DNA of 48,891 nt from Candidatus Fermentibacterota bacterium (GTDB lineage: Bacteria > Fermentibacterota > Fermentibacteria > Fermentibacterales > JCC-6). A program made the translations under genes and the position numbers. The notes below the pieces were generated by a model. It was not told the DNA's origin, made no database searches, and was given only the letters and a program-made list of their open reading frames with translations. Shown here piece by piece: positions 1 to 9,300 of the stretch; the first letter of the stretch is position 1, and every line of letters begins with the position of its first letter. The DNA lies in the NCBI GenBank assembly GCA_014728175.1, contig WJMA01000034.1, positions 1 through 48,891 of the forward strand, in the 5' to 3' direction.

Positions 1-700
1 GGACGCCTACTCTATGAGGAGCACCCCCCAGGTGATCGGGGCGGCCCATGACGCGGTCGCCTGGGCCAAGAAACAGGTGGAGATAGAGCTGAACGGAGTG
101 GGCGACAACCCGGTGTTCTTTCCCGACCAGGATCTGGTCATAACCGGGGCCAACTTCCAAGGAACGCCGGTTTCGCTGCCCATGGAGATGGTTGGGACGG
201 CAGTAACCATGGTATCGGTTATGTCCGAGCGCAGGCTGAACCGCCTGCTAAACCCGGCGTTGTCGGAGGGGCTTCCTCCCTTCCTGTCTGAGAATCCGGG
301 GCTGTTCAGCGGTCACATGCTCAGCCAGTACACCGCGGGCATGCTAATTGTTGAGCAGCGCATACTGTCCGCTCCGGCGGCCTGCGCCTCCATTCCCGCC
401 GCGGCCGACCAGGAGGACTTCGTCAGTATGGGCATGAACACGGCGATCAAGAACGCGCAGATACTCGAGAACTCCTTCGGCGTGCTGGGAATCGAGTTCA
501 TCTCCGCGGCCGACGGCATCGACCACCGGAGCCACCAACCTGGCCGGGGAACGGTGGCGGCTCACAACGTGGTGCGGAAACACATAGAGCATCTGGGCGA
601 GGACCGGCCGCTGTATCCCGACCACACCAGGATGGCCGAGGTGGTGGAGTCCTGTGAGATTCTGGAGGCGGTGGAGGAAGAGGTCGGCTCTCTGGAGTAG
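1..700 (+). CDS. hutH: Histidine ammonia-lyase, C-terminal part (5' end outside window)
   Basis: This is the C-terminal ~233 residues of an aromatic amino acid ammonia-lyase, most likely histidine ammonia-lyase, which removes ammonia from histidine to give urocanate in the cytoplasm. The frame is open from base 2 with no start visible. Readable family motifs are YSMRSTPQVIGA, GDNPVFF, GANFQGTPV, SERRLNRLLNP, GLPPFL and the block around SIPAAADQEDFVSMG. The Ala-Ser-Gly segment that forms the MIO cofactor would lie upstream, outside the window. The C-terminus (GRGTVAAHNVVR, DRPLYPD) also fits HutH. The related aromatic amino acid 2,3-aminomutases cannot be excluded from this part alone. Its TAG stop directly abuts the stop of the convergent hdrB gene with no spacer. 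No other hut genes are visible. Confidence 0.88.
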   Translation, partial: DAYSMRSTPQVIGAAHDAVAWAKKQVEIELNGVGDNPVFFPDQDLVITGANFQGTPVSLPMEMVGTAVTMVSVMSERRLNRLLNPALSEGLPPFLSENPGLFSGHMLSQYTAGMLIVEQRILSAPAACASIPAAADQEDFVSMGMNTAIKNAQILENSFGVLGIEFISAADGIDHRSHQPGRGTVAAHNVVRKHIEHLGEDRPLYPDHTRMAEVVESCEILEAVEEEVGSLE

Positions 701-1573
701 CTAGCTCTCCTCGAAGCGCTTCAGGCACTCCGGTTTGAAGCGCTGCCTGTCGAAGCCCAGCTTGTCGTACGGCTCTCCCTGGGCGTAGGCCAGAAGCTGG
801 AAGTAGTAGACCGGCGGTACGCCGAAGCTCTCCTCGAACATCTTGGATATTTTCATCTGCCCGTAATCGAACTGCGAGAAGCAGGTGGGGCAGATCATAC
901 CCAGTATCTCGGCGTTTTCCGCGTCGACCGTTCTCAGAAGGTCGTGCATCATGTTGGCGGGTATCTCCTCGGTCTGGCAGGCCTTGCCGCAGCAGAGGTA
1001 CCAGTTGCGATGGCGGACGGGGGTGGCGCCCAGGGCGGTGACCATCCGCTCCAGCACCTCCGGGTCGTCCGGGTTGTCCACCTGCATAATGCTGCTGGGC
1101 TTGAGCAGGTGGCAACCGTAGTGGATCGCTACCTTCAGGCCCTCCAGGGGACGGACCACCGACTCGCTTATGGCGTCGTAGCCCGCCTCGTCGCGCACCA
1201 GGGTGGCGATGTGCCGGACCCGGGTCTTGCCCTTGTACTTCCTGCCTATTCTGGCCAGTCGACGGTTGATCTTCTTCCTCAGCTCCTCGTCCTGCAGCAA
1301 GTGGACGGTCTCGGAGAGGGTAGCGGTGCAGCCGGAGCAATTGGTTATCACGTCCAGGCCCAGGTCCTCCGCCAGGGAAAGGTTCCTGGCGGCCACCGCC
1401 AACCAGGAGAGCTTGTCCTTGGACTTGAAGTAGATGGGGTCGGGACAGCATGAGGCGCCGTCCAGGTCGACTATCTCAATGCCCAGCCGGGGAAGGCTCT
1501 GTCTTATGGCGTACTCCATGGACGGGTGCATGGTGGGGATGAGGCAGCCGGGGAAAAAGGCGAATCGCTTCAC
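701..1573 (-). CDS. hdrB: Heterodisulfide reductase subunit B (HdrB-like, two CCG domains)
   Basis: A 290-residue HdrB-family protein, the usual length. It has two cysteine-rich CCG modules. The first is read as GCLIPT, then SCCPDP, then NCSGC. The second is read as YGCHLL, then CCGKACQ, then CPTCFSQ. In characterised HdrB these cysteines bind the non-cubane [4Fe-4S] clusters that reduce a disulfide. In a bacterium without coenzymes M and B the substrate is unknown, and a thiol/disulfide pair or another electron acceptor is inferred. It is the last gene of the kor-hdr operon, and its ATG overlaps the hdrC stop by 4 bp, which implies translational coupling. Confidence 0.9.
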   Translation of the reverse strand: MKRFAFFPGCLIPTMHPSMEYAIRQSLPRLGIEIVDLDGASCCPDPIYFKSKDKLSWLAVAARNLSLAEDLGLDVITNCSGCTATLSETVHLLQDEELRKKINRRLARIGRKYKGKTRVRHIATLVRDEAGYDAISESVVRPLEGLKVAIHYGCHLLKPSSIMQVDNPDDPEVLERMVTALGATPVRHRNWYLCCGKACQTEEIPANMMHDLLRTVDAENAEILGMICPTCFSQFDYGQMKISKMFEESFGVPPVYYFQLLAYAQGEPYDKLGFDRQRFKPECLKRFEES

Positions 1574-2079
1574 TCTTCCCCTTCCTCCTCCAGCGGCTCG
1601 AAGAGCTTTTCGATCTCGTCCATGGGAACCGGTTCCAGGGGAGGAAGGCCCAGCTTTTCCCGCTTACGGTTGATCGCGTCACTGAGGGGCACGGTCCTCC
1701 CCGTGGTCTCGAAGGTGTGGATTATCTTCTTGACCGCCGGCGGGTAGATGCCCCGGTCGGCCATCATGTTCTTGAGCGAGATTATCACCTCCACCGGCTT
1801 CACCTCCTGGGGACAGCGCTCGTGGCAGTTGTAGCAGTTGACGCACTGCCAGAGGATGGAGTCTCCGCCTATCAGCTCGTCTCCCAGGCCGTAGAGGACC
1901 TTGAGCATTATCTCCCGGGGATTGAACTCGCTGCTGTAAGTGGTGGCCGGACAATCACCGACGCAGGCCCCGCACTGGTAGCAGAAGCTGGCCAGGTTGC
2001 CTTCCACCTTCTCGGCAAGCTCCCGCCGGAAGGCGAAATCCACCCTTACTACGTCGTCGTTGTCCTTTTCGGATGGCAC
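1570..2079 (-). CDS. hdrC: Heterodisulfide reductase subunit C (HdrC-like ferredoxin)
   Basis: A 169-residue soluble iron-sulfur protein with two [4Fe-4S] motifs, CYQCGACVGDCPA and CVNCYNCHERCPQEV, in the arrangement typical of HdrC. In Hdr complexes HdrC wires HdrA to the HdrB active site, and the immediately downstream hdrB supports that role here. The C-terminus is acidic (LFEPLEEEGEE), like several other proteins of this operon. It follows the small zinc-ribbon gene by 25 bp. Confidence 0.9.
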   Translation of the reverse strand: MPSEKDNDDVVRVDFAFRRELAEKVEGNLASFCYQCGACVGDCPATTYSSEFNPREIMLKVLYGLGDELIGGDSILWQCVNCYNCHERCPQEVKPVEVIISLKNMMADRGIYPPAVKKIIHTFETTGRTVPLSDAINRKREKLGLPPLEPVPMDEIEKLFEPLEEEGEE

Positions 2080-2104
2080 CCTGTTCCTCCCTCGGACCGG
2101 ACCG

Positions 2105-2263
2105 TCAGCTCTTCTTCTTATCGCCCTTCTTCTTAATGTGGCGGATGCTGTTGGAGCGGCACTTGGGACACATCCACTCCCTGTCCTCGCCCTCTTCCAC
2201 GGGCTCCTGGTACTCGTGTCCGCACATCATGCAGCGGAAGGTCTCGATGGTCTTCTTGGCCAA
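2105..2263 (-). CDS. Small zinc-ribbon protein inside the hdr operon
   Basis: A 52-residue ORF starting at TTG (bases 2263-2261), preceded by the strong ribosome binding site GGAAGGAGAG and lying 15 bp downstream of the hdrA stop. The protein reads FRCMMCGHEY near the start and WMCPKCRSNSIRH later, a pair of CxxC knuckles typical of a zinc ribbon or rubredoxin-like metal site. The C-terminus is lysine-rich (KKKGDKKKS). Its location between hdrA and hdrC, with tight spacing on both sides, suggests an accessory or assembly role for the Hdr complex. The function is unknown. It is too short for many gene finders and its start codon is rare. Confidence 0.75.
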   Translation of the reverse strand: MAKKTIETFRCMMCGHEYQEPVEEGEDREWMCPKCRSNSIRHIKKKGDKKKS

Positions 2264-2278
2264 ACCTATCTCTCCTTC

Positions 2279-4741
2279 CTACTCGCTGGAGGAGGCCTCA
2301 GCTTTGGCGGGCTCCTTCTTCTTTTTCTTCTTCTTGGGCTTGGATTTCAGAGCCTGCATGGAGTGCTCGATCTCCTCGGGTGTCACCGTCTGTCGGAGCT
2401 CCTCCATCCTGTTCATCGTCTCGACGAACCTCTGGCCCTCCGCGGCGCTGATCCACTCCAGCTGCAGCCTTTCGGGCCTTACGCCGGCCTTCTCCAGCTT
2501 ATCCCAGAGCTTCTGCATCCTCTTAACCGTCTGCCGGTTGGCGTTGATGTAATGGCAGTCGGTGAAGTGACAGCCGGACACCAGAACCACGGGCGCGCCG
2601 CAGCGAAACGCCTCCAGAACCATCTCCTCGGATACCCTGGCCGAGCACATGGTCCGTACCAGGCGGTTGGTCGTCGGGTACTGGAACCGGGCCACGCCGG
2701 CGGTGTCGCCGCCCGCGTAAGAGCACCAGTTGCAGGCGAAGACGAACACCTTGTCCTCCGCGTTCTCCGACAGGATGGATCGTATCTGGGCCTTTATCTG
2801 GGCGTCGGTGAAATGGCGCATGGTTATGGCGTCGAAGGGACACGCGGCGCCGCAGTTGCCGCAACCCGCGCATGCCGCCTCGATGACCTTGGCCACCTCG
2901 CCCTTGCTCCACATGATGGCCGAATAGGGGCAGACTGAGGCGCAGATGCCGCACCTCTTGCAGAGGTCGGGGTCGATGACGCTGGTTATGGCCTCCACCG
3001 TGATCTCGCCCGAGTTGAGCAGGGCGCCGGCCTTGGAGGCCGCCGCTCCGGCCTGACAGACCGAGTCCTTGATGTCCTTGGGAGCCTCGCAGAAACCGGC
3101 GAGGTAGACGCCCCTGGTGGGGGCATCGACCGGCCTGAGCTTGGGATGGGACTCCATGAAGAAGCCGTCGGCGGTCTTGGACAGGGTGAAGAGACTGGAT
3201 ATCCTCTGGAGCTCCTCCGAGGGTACCACTCCCACGGAAAGCACCACCATGTCCAGCTCGTACCTCTCTATCTTACCCGCCGTGGTGTTCTCTACCGTTA
3301 CGTGGAGGTTGTTGGTCTCCGGGTCTTCCTCGATGTCACCGGGAAGCCCTCTTATATATTTGGTGCCTTTCTGTTTGGAGCGCTGAAACAGGTCCTCGAA
3401 CGACTTGCCGAAAGCCCTGATGTCCTGGTAGAAGACCAGGTTCTCTGTATCGGGGTAGTGATCGGAAAGCAGCAGAGTGTCCTTCACCGTGTTCATACAG
3501 CATATGTTCGAGCAGTAAGGCCTGCCTATCTTGGGATTGCGAGAGCCCACGCACTGTATGAACCCGATCCGCTTCGGACGCTCCTGGTCGGAGGGGCGCA
3601 TGAAGTGCCCGCCGGTGGGGCCGCCCGAGCTTATCAGCCTCTCGAACTCCATGGAAGTAATCACGTTCTCGAAGCGGGTGTAGCCGTACTCGTCCATCTC
3701 GGTGGGATCGTATACGTCCAGGCCAATGGCGGCTATCACCGTTCCCACCTTGCGGGTTACGATCTCGTCCTGGTCGTCGTAATCTATGGCTTCCTGCTCG
3801 CAGACCTCGGCGCATGCGCCGCAGGCTATGGGGTTGTTGCCCAGGCAGCTTTCCATGTCCAGCACGTAGGCGCCGGGAACCGCCTGGGGATACTGCATGT
3901 ATATGGCCTTGCGTGAGGACAGGCCCATCTGGAACTCGTCCGGCACGCTCACCGGGCATTCGTCGAAGCAGTCGCCGCAGGCGTTGCAAAGATCCGGGTC
4001 CACGTAACGGGCCTTCTTGCGAATCTTCACCTCGAAGTTACCTACGTAGCCGTTTACTTCCTCAATCTCGGAGTACGTGAGGAGCTCTATCTTTGGATGT
4101 CGCCCGACATCCATGGCCTTGGGGCCCAGTATTCAAACCGAGCAGTCCATCGTGGGATAGGTCTTGTCCAGACGGGCCATGGTCCCGCCTATCGAAGGCT
4201 CCTTCTCCACCAGGACCACCTCGTGCCCCGCGTCGGCCAGATCTGTGGACGCCTCGATACCGGCGATACCGCCGCCTATGACCAGGACCTTCCTGGTCAC
4301 CGGCATGGTCGGCTCCTCCTGGGGCTCCAGGTAGTGGGCCCTGCTCACCGCGCTGGCCACCAGATCCTTGGCCTTGGCCGTGGCCTGTTCCTTCTCCCTC
4401 TGATGGACCCAGGAGCAGTGCTCCCTCACGTTGGCCATCTCCACCAGGTACCGGTTTAGACCGGCCTCGCTCAGGCAGTTGCGGAACGTGAACTCGTGCT
4501 GCCGCGGAGTGCAAGCCGCTACTACCACCCTGTTCAGGTTGTGTTCCTCGATGGCCTCCCGGATCTCCTTCTGGCCCGGATCGGAGCACGCGTACCTGTT
4601 GTGGCCGACGAACACCACATCCGGAAGATCCTCGGACCACTCGGCTAACTCCGCCGTGTCGACCGTTCCGGCTATGTTGGAGCCGCAGTCGCATACGAAA
4701 ACGCCTATTCGAAGCTCCTCGCCGCTCTGTTCAGAGCTCAT
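2279..4741 (-). CDS. hdrA: Selenocysteine-containing HdrA fused to MvhD (UGA at 4133-4135 read as Sec)
   Basis: One 820-residue protein if the in-frame UGA at 4135-4133 is read as selenocysteine (residue 203). Residues 1-140 are the HdrA N-terminal domain. Residues 151-202 are an FAD Rossmann fold ([13 protein letters not shown]) leading to YPTMDCSV-Sec-ILGPKAM, the spot where HdrA proteins normally have Cys. An inserted ferredoxin domain follows (CNACGDCFDECP, ~252-263). The FIQCVGS...YCSNICC cluster site spans ~397-415. Two C-terminal [4Fe-4S] motifs lie at ~594-634. An MvhD/FlpD-like domain (FACNWCSYAGGDTAG) occupies ~664-770, and the tail is lysine-rich (KPKKKKKKKEP). HdrA is the flavin hub of electron bifurcation. 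Sec-containing HdrA is known in some methanogens. The ATG has a good RBS (GGGAGG) and lies 16 bp after hdrD. Without Sec decoding this would be two broken ORFs. Confidence 0.88.
4094..4113 (-). promoter_or_regulatory. Putative bacterial SECIS hairpin of hdrA(1)
   Basis: On the minus-strand RNA the sequence UGGAUGUC-GGGC-GACAUCCA forms a perfect 8-bp stem with a 4-nt loop containing guanines. The stem starts 19 nt after the UGA at 4135-4133, and the loop lies 27 nt after it. This fits the known bacterial SECIS layout, in which a short hairpin just inside the coding region recruits SelB. The second hdrA has the same structure at the same distance, with a compensatory U-A to C-G pair. Confidence 0.8.
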
Positions 4742-4757
4742 TCACACCTCCCTCCCG

Positions 4758-5906
4758 CTATTTGGAATCACGTTTATCGAGCGCCTCGGCGACCAGCTCG
4801 GCCGCGTCGCGCATCTCTATCGAAATCTCCTCGCCTATGTTGGGATCGTTCATGGCGCACTTCAGGTGTATCTGACACTTGGGGCAGGCGGTCACCAGAA
4901 CGTCCGCTCCGGTGTCCCTGGCCTCCCGAAGGCGCTCCACCTGTATCTTCTTGGCGAACCGGTCGCAGTTGGACCACGTGCTGCCTGCGCAGCAGATGGC
5001 CCGTACGCCCGACCGGGGCATCTCGACCAGCTCCACGCCGGGTACGGCCTCCAAAAGCTCTCTGGGCTGATCGTACACCCCCAGGTGCCTGCCCAGGCGG
5101 CAGGGGTCCTGGTAGGTGGCCCGGGTCTGCTTGTTCTCGGACAGATCCAGCTTCTCGGTCTGGTCGGCCAGGAACTCGCTTATATGGAGGATCTCGGGGA
5201 AGTCGTCGGGAATAAGCGGTTGGTAGTCAATCCTCCAGGTTCTCAAACATTCGGCGCAGGAGGTGACCAGCACCTCGGCGCCGCTTTTGGCCACCAGGTC
5301 GACGTTATGCTTGGCCAGGGACTCGAAGCCTTTTCGGTCTCCGATCCACAACAGGTCGTGACCACAGCACCGCTCCTCGGGAGACACTATCGGCGTTTCC
5401 CCCAGAGCGTTCAGAAGCTTTATGGCAGCCCTGGTTCCGTCCAGGGTATGCACGTCGAAGTCGGTAAAAAAGGCGTCGTAGTACATAGTGCAACCGGTCC
5501 AGTAGAAGACGCGTCCCTTCTTGGGATCCGTCTGCAGGTCCTCCTTGAGCCAGCCCAGACGATCCTGCTGCGTTCCTCCGTTGGCCATCAGCCTCATCGT
5601 CGACTGCAGGGCCCCGCCATGCGGGCATTCCGGCTGGGTGGTCTCGTCGTAGGCGGATTGTCTAAGGCCCAGTATGAGCCCCGTGTAGTCCACTTCGACC
5701 GGACAACGGGCATCGCACTGACGGCAGGTAAGGCAGACGTAGAGACCGTCGTGGACTATGGAGCTCGCCGGCTCTCCCAGGTTGGCTGCCAGTACGTGGC
5801 GGCGGGGGCTGTACGTGGCGCCGGCCCGTACGATGGGGCAGGTGGACGTGCACTTCCCACAATCGTAGCAGGCCCATGCGTTGGTTCGTGCCGCTAGCTG
5901 CTGCAT
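4758..5906 (-). CDS. hdrD: HdrD-type protein (HdrC and HdrB modules fused)
   Basis: A 382-residue protein starting at ATG 5906 (RBS GGGAGAG). The N-terminus has two [4Fe-4S] motifs, CYDCGKCTSTCP and CLTCRQCDARCP. They are followed by two CCG domains: GCTMYYD / RCCGHDL / SCAECL and DPCRLGRH / ICCAGSTW / CPKCQIH. This HdrC+HdrB fusion is the HdrD layout, also seen in GlpC/LutA-like reductases. It probably provides a second disulfide-type or quinone/thiol-linked reductive site in the same complex as the separate HdrB. No membrane anchor (HdrE-like) is encoded nearby, so it looks cytoplasmic. It lies between mvhD and hdrA(1). The open frame extends far upstream of the chosen ATG, but that part overlaps mvhD and has no family similarity. 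Confidence 0.85.
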   Translation of the reverse strand: MQQLAARTNAWACYDCGKCTSTCPIVRAGATYSPRRHVLAANLGEPASSIVHDGLYVCLTCRQCDARCPVEVDYTGLILGLRQSAYDETTQPECPHGGALQSTMRLMANGGTQQDRLGWLKEDLQTDPKKGRVFYWTGCTMYYDAFFTDFDVHTLDGTRAAIKLLNALGETPIVSPEERCCGHDLLWIGDRKGFESLAKHNVDLVAKSGAEVLVTSCAECLRTWRIDYQPLIPDDFPEILHISEFLADQTEKLDLSENKQTRATYQDPCRLGRHLGVYDQPRELLEAVPGVELVEMPRSGVRAICCAGSTWSNCDRFAKKIQVERLREARDTGADVLVTACPKCQIHLKCAMNDPNIGEEISIEMRDAAELVAEALDKRDSK

Positions 5907-5926
5907 AGGAATCTCTCCCTCGGTAT

Positions 5927-6391
5927 TCAACCTGCTACACCCTTGCCTGCCTTCGCCGGGGAGCGCTTCCTCCCGAACGGAGAGGGGCCCAGCTCTCGTA
6001 TCTGCTCGGTGAACTCGTTTATCACCTCTGCGAAGCGGGCTCCCTCGGCCGAGCTTATCCACTCCAGCCGCAGGCGCTGCTCTTCGATACCCAGCATCTT
6101 CACTATGCTCATGGTCTTCTCGAACTGCTCGATGGCCCTCTCGTTGCCGAAGATGTAGTGACACTCGCCTATGTGACATCCGGATACCAGAACGCCGTCC
6201 GCGCCCCGCTCGAAGGCCCTGAGAACGAATGCGGGCTGGATCCGTCCCGAGCACATCACCCGAATCATCCTGAAGTGCGGTTGGTGCTGGATCCTGGATA
6301 CGCCCGCCGTGTCGGCACCCGCGTATGAGCACCAGTTACATGCGAATACCACTATTTCCGGGTCCCAGCTATTCTTGTCTTTGGTAGCCAC
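5927..6391 (-). CDS. mvhD: MvhD/FlpD-like iron-sulfur protein
   Basis: A 154-residue stand-alone version of the domain that is fused to HdrA(1). The core reads VVFACNWCSYAGADTAG, then RVMCSGRIQP, then VSGCHIGECHY; these cysteines bind a [2Fe-2S] cluster in MvhD. The domain passes electrons between an input module (hydrogenase or dehydrogenase) and HdrA. I chose the GTG at 6391 because it follows AGGAG at good spacing. The gene overlaps the end of hdrA(2) only in its leader region and precedes hdrD by 20 bp. Having one free and one fused MvhD suggests that each HdrA has its own entry point for electrons. Confidence 0.88.
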   Translation of the reverse strand: MATKDKNSWDPEIVVFACNWCSYAGADTAGVSRIQHQPHFRMIRVMCSGRIQPAFVLRAFERGADGVLVSGCHIGECHYIFGNERAIEQFEKTMSIVKMLGIEEQRLRLEWISSAEGARFAEVINEFTEQIRELGPSPFGRKRSPAKAGKGVAG

Positions 6392-6399
6392 CCGCTCTC

Positions 6400-9300
6400 C
6401 TATCCGAAGAAGGCATCTATCATCGCATGGACCTGCCGGTCGGTGAAATGCCGGGCGATGATGGCGCCGGTGGGGCACCAGCTGGCGCAGGTGCCGCACC
6501 CCTTGCACATCGAAGCGTTTATCCTCGCCACGAAGAGTTTCGGAGCTATCTCCACCAGCTCTGGAGCGTGGAAATCGCATATGTCCACACATTTGCCGCA
6601 GCCCCGGCACTTGTTCTCGTCGACCGTGGCCACGGTGGGATCGATCTTCACCTTGTCGAAGGCCAGGAAGATGGAAGCCTTGGCCGCCGCGGCCGACGCC
6701 TGGGCCACCGTGTCCACTATGTCCTTGGGACCCTGGACGGTTCCGGCCAGCATTACCCCCTCGACGGCGGTCTCCACCGGGGCCAGCTCGCCGTGTAGCT
6801 CCATCAGGAAACCGTCCGTTCCCACCGGAACCTTGAGCATCTCCTGGAAGTTCTCGGTCTCCGGCTGGCCGGGCCTCATTCCCACGCTAAGGACCACCAG
6901 GTCCGTGGGGACCTCCAGATGGCGACCCAGAAGGTCGTCGAAGCACCGTACGGCCTCGGCCCTCTTCCCGCCCACCACCTCCGGCTGGGAGCCCGGGGGT
7001 ATGCGAACGAACAGAACCCCCTCGCCCCTGGCCTGGCGATACATCTCCTCCGCGCCCTTTGAAACGGTGCGGATGTCTCTGTAGAAGACCGTGGTGTCTA
7101 TTCCTTTGCGATGTAGCTCCATCGCCTGCTTGATGGCCGTGGGGCAGCAGTAGCGGGAGCAGCCGGTGAATCCCTCCGGGTCGCGCGAGCCCACACATAG
7201 TATGAACGAGGCGCTGCTCGGAGCCGAGCCGCCCAGCGACAGGTCGCGCCCCTCGCAGAACATCTCCTCCAGCTGCGCGCTGGTTATGACGTTGTCCATC
7301 TCCCCGTAGCAAAAAAGTCCATCGGGCTCGAAGAGGTCCGCCCCGGTGCTGATGATCACCGCGCCGAAGGAAGCCGTCTCGTTGGCCTGCCCCTTGAAGG
7401 TGGCCTCGAAGCTTCCCACGTACCCGGTCATACTCTCCACCTCGGTGCTCAGCAGCACTCTGGCGTCGGTTCGGTTAAGTATCTCGATCTTCTCGTCCAG
7501 CACTTCCTGTGCCGAACGCAGGTTGGGGTAGAGCAGGTCGAGGTTGGGCCGGGCCAGACGACCGCCCAGGTGGTCGTCCTTCTCCACCAGGGTAACCGGA
7601 AATCCCTGTACCGCGAGGTCGGTTGCGGCCTGAATGCCGGCGATGCCCCCACCGATCACCAGGGCGGAGCGGGTCATGGGAACCTTCTCCCGAATCAGGG
7701 GCTGGAGGTTGCGGGCCCTGGCCACGCTCATCCGGATGAGGGTCTTCGCCTTCTCCTGCGCCAGCTCCGGTTGATCGGAGTGAACCCAGGAGCACTGGTC
7801 CCGGATGTTGGCCATCTCCAGCAAATAGGGGTTGAAACCGATTCGCGACAGCGTTTCCTGGAAGACAGGCTCGTGGGTTCTGGGTGTGCAGGCGGCCACA
7901 ACGACCCTGTTGAGATCGTACTCCTCTATCATCTCGACGAGCTCGTCCTGACCTGCGGAGGAACAGGCGAATACGTTGGGTTGGGCCACCACTACATCGG
8001 GTATGGTGGAGGCGTACTCCACCAACTGGTCCACGTCCAGAACCCCCCCGATGTTGACCCCGCAGTGGCAGACCATCACCCCGACCCGGGGAGGACCGGT
8101 AAGTTCCATGGGCTCTGCGTCCATGTGTTCCTCTTCCTCTTCGATGCGATGACCCGTAAGGAACAGCTGGGCCCTTACGGCGGTAGCCGACGCCTGGGCG
8201 ACGCAGTCGGGTATGATCTGCGGCCCCGACGCGCTTCCGCATACGTAGATGCCCTCGCGGGTGGACTCGACGGCCGAGATGGCAGGATCCTTCTTGGCTA
8301 TGAATCCGTACTGGTCGGTCTCTATGCCCATAAGCTCGGCCAGCTCTATGGCCCCGTCGTTGGGGGCCGCGGCGACGGAGAGCACGACCAGGTCGGTCTT
8401 TATTCGTCTTTGCTCGTGACCCAGGGTATCCTCGACGAAGACCTCCAGGGTGTCGTCCTCGGGAATGTGGTCCACCTTGGCCGGACGGCCCCTGACGTAC
8501 TCGGCGGAATGGGTGTCGTAGGACCGCTGCAGGAAGTCGTCGAAACCTTTGCCGAAGGCCCGCAGGTCGGTGTAGAGAATGGTTATGTCCTCCACCTCCG
8601 GCTGGTGCTGCCGTATCATCATGGAGTCCTTGACCGCGTTCATGCAGCAGAAGCGGCTGCAGTATGGACGGCCCCCCTCGCCCCTGGCTCCCACGCACTG
8701 GATGAAGACCATACTCTTGGGCGTCTTCATGTCCGAGGGTCTTACCACGTGCCCGTTGGTGACTCCTCCGGCGGTGAGCATCCGCTCCAGCTCCAGGCTG
8801 GTGACCACGTTGGGCAGCCTGCCGTAGCCGTAGTTGCCCAGCTTTCGGGCGTCGAACTCCCGAAAGCCCACCGCCACCAGTACGGCTCCCACGTCTTTGT
8901 GAATGTCCTCGCCCTTCATGTCGAAATCGATGGCGTCGACATCGCAGTTATCCATGCAGTGCCCGCAGACCAGGATGTTGGGAGTGTACTCCGGGTCCTT
9001 CTTCAACTTGAGCTTCTGGATCATCTCCAGGCGCCTGCGCTGCTTGTCGTCGAGGAATCCCATGAAGTTAAGGCAGGCCTCCGGGTCGACGACGTAGGCT
9101 CCCGGTACCGACTGGGGATACGGACGGTAAATGGCCTTCCTGGCCTTCAGGCCCATGTCGAACTCGTTGCCGCCCACCTGGGGGCAGGCATCTACGCACT
9201 GCCCGCAGGCAACGCATAGATCCTCATGGACGAACCTGGGGTTCTTGTGGATGGTAACCTCGAAGTTGCCCGGATCGCCCTGGCAGTCGACCACCTCAGC

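Noticed and set aside
498-1451. Long open frame antisense and out of frame with hdrB
   Set aside because: It is a GC-rich shadow with low-complexity Arg/Pro/Gly composition and no recognisable motif; hdrB occupies the strand in a well-supported frame.
7570-9219. 549-codon plus-strand open frame opposite hdrA(2)
   Set aside because: His/Val/Gly-rich shadow with no motifs. The minus strand carries FAD and Fe-S motifs throughout.
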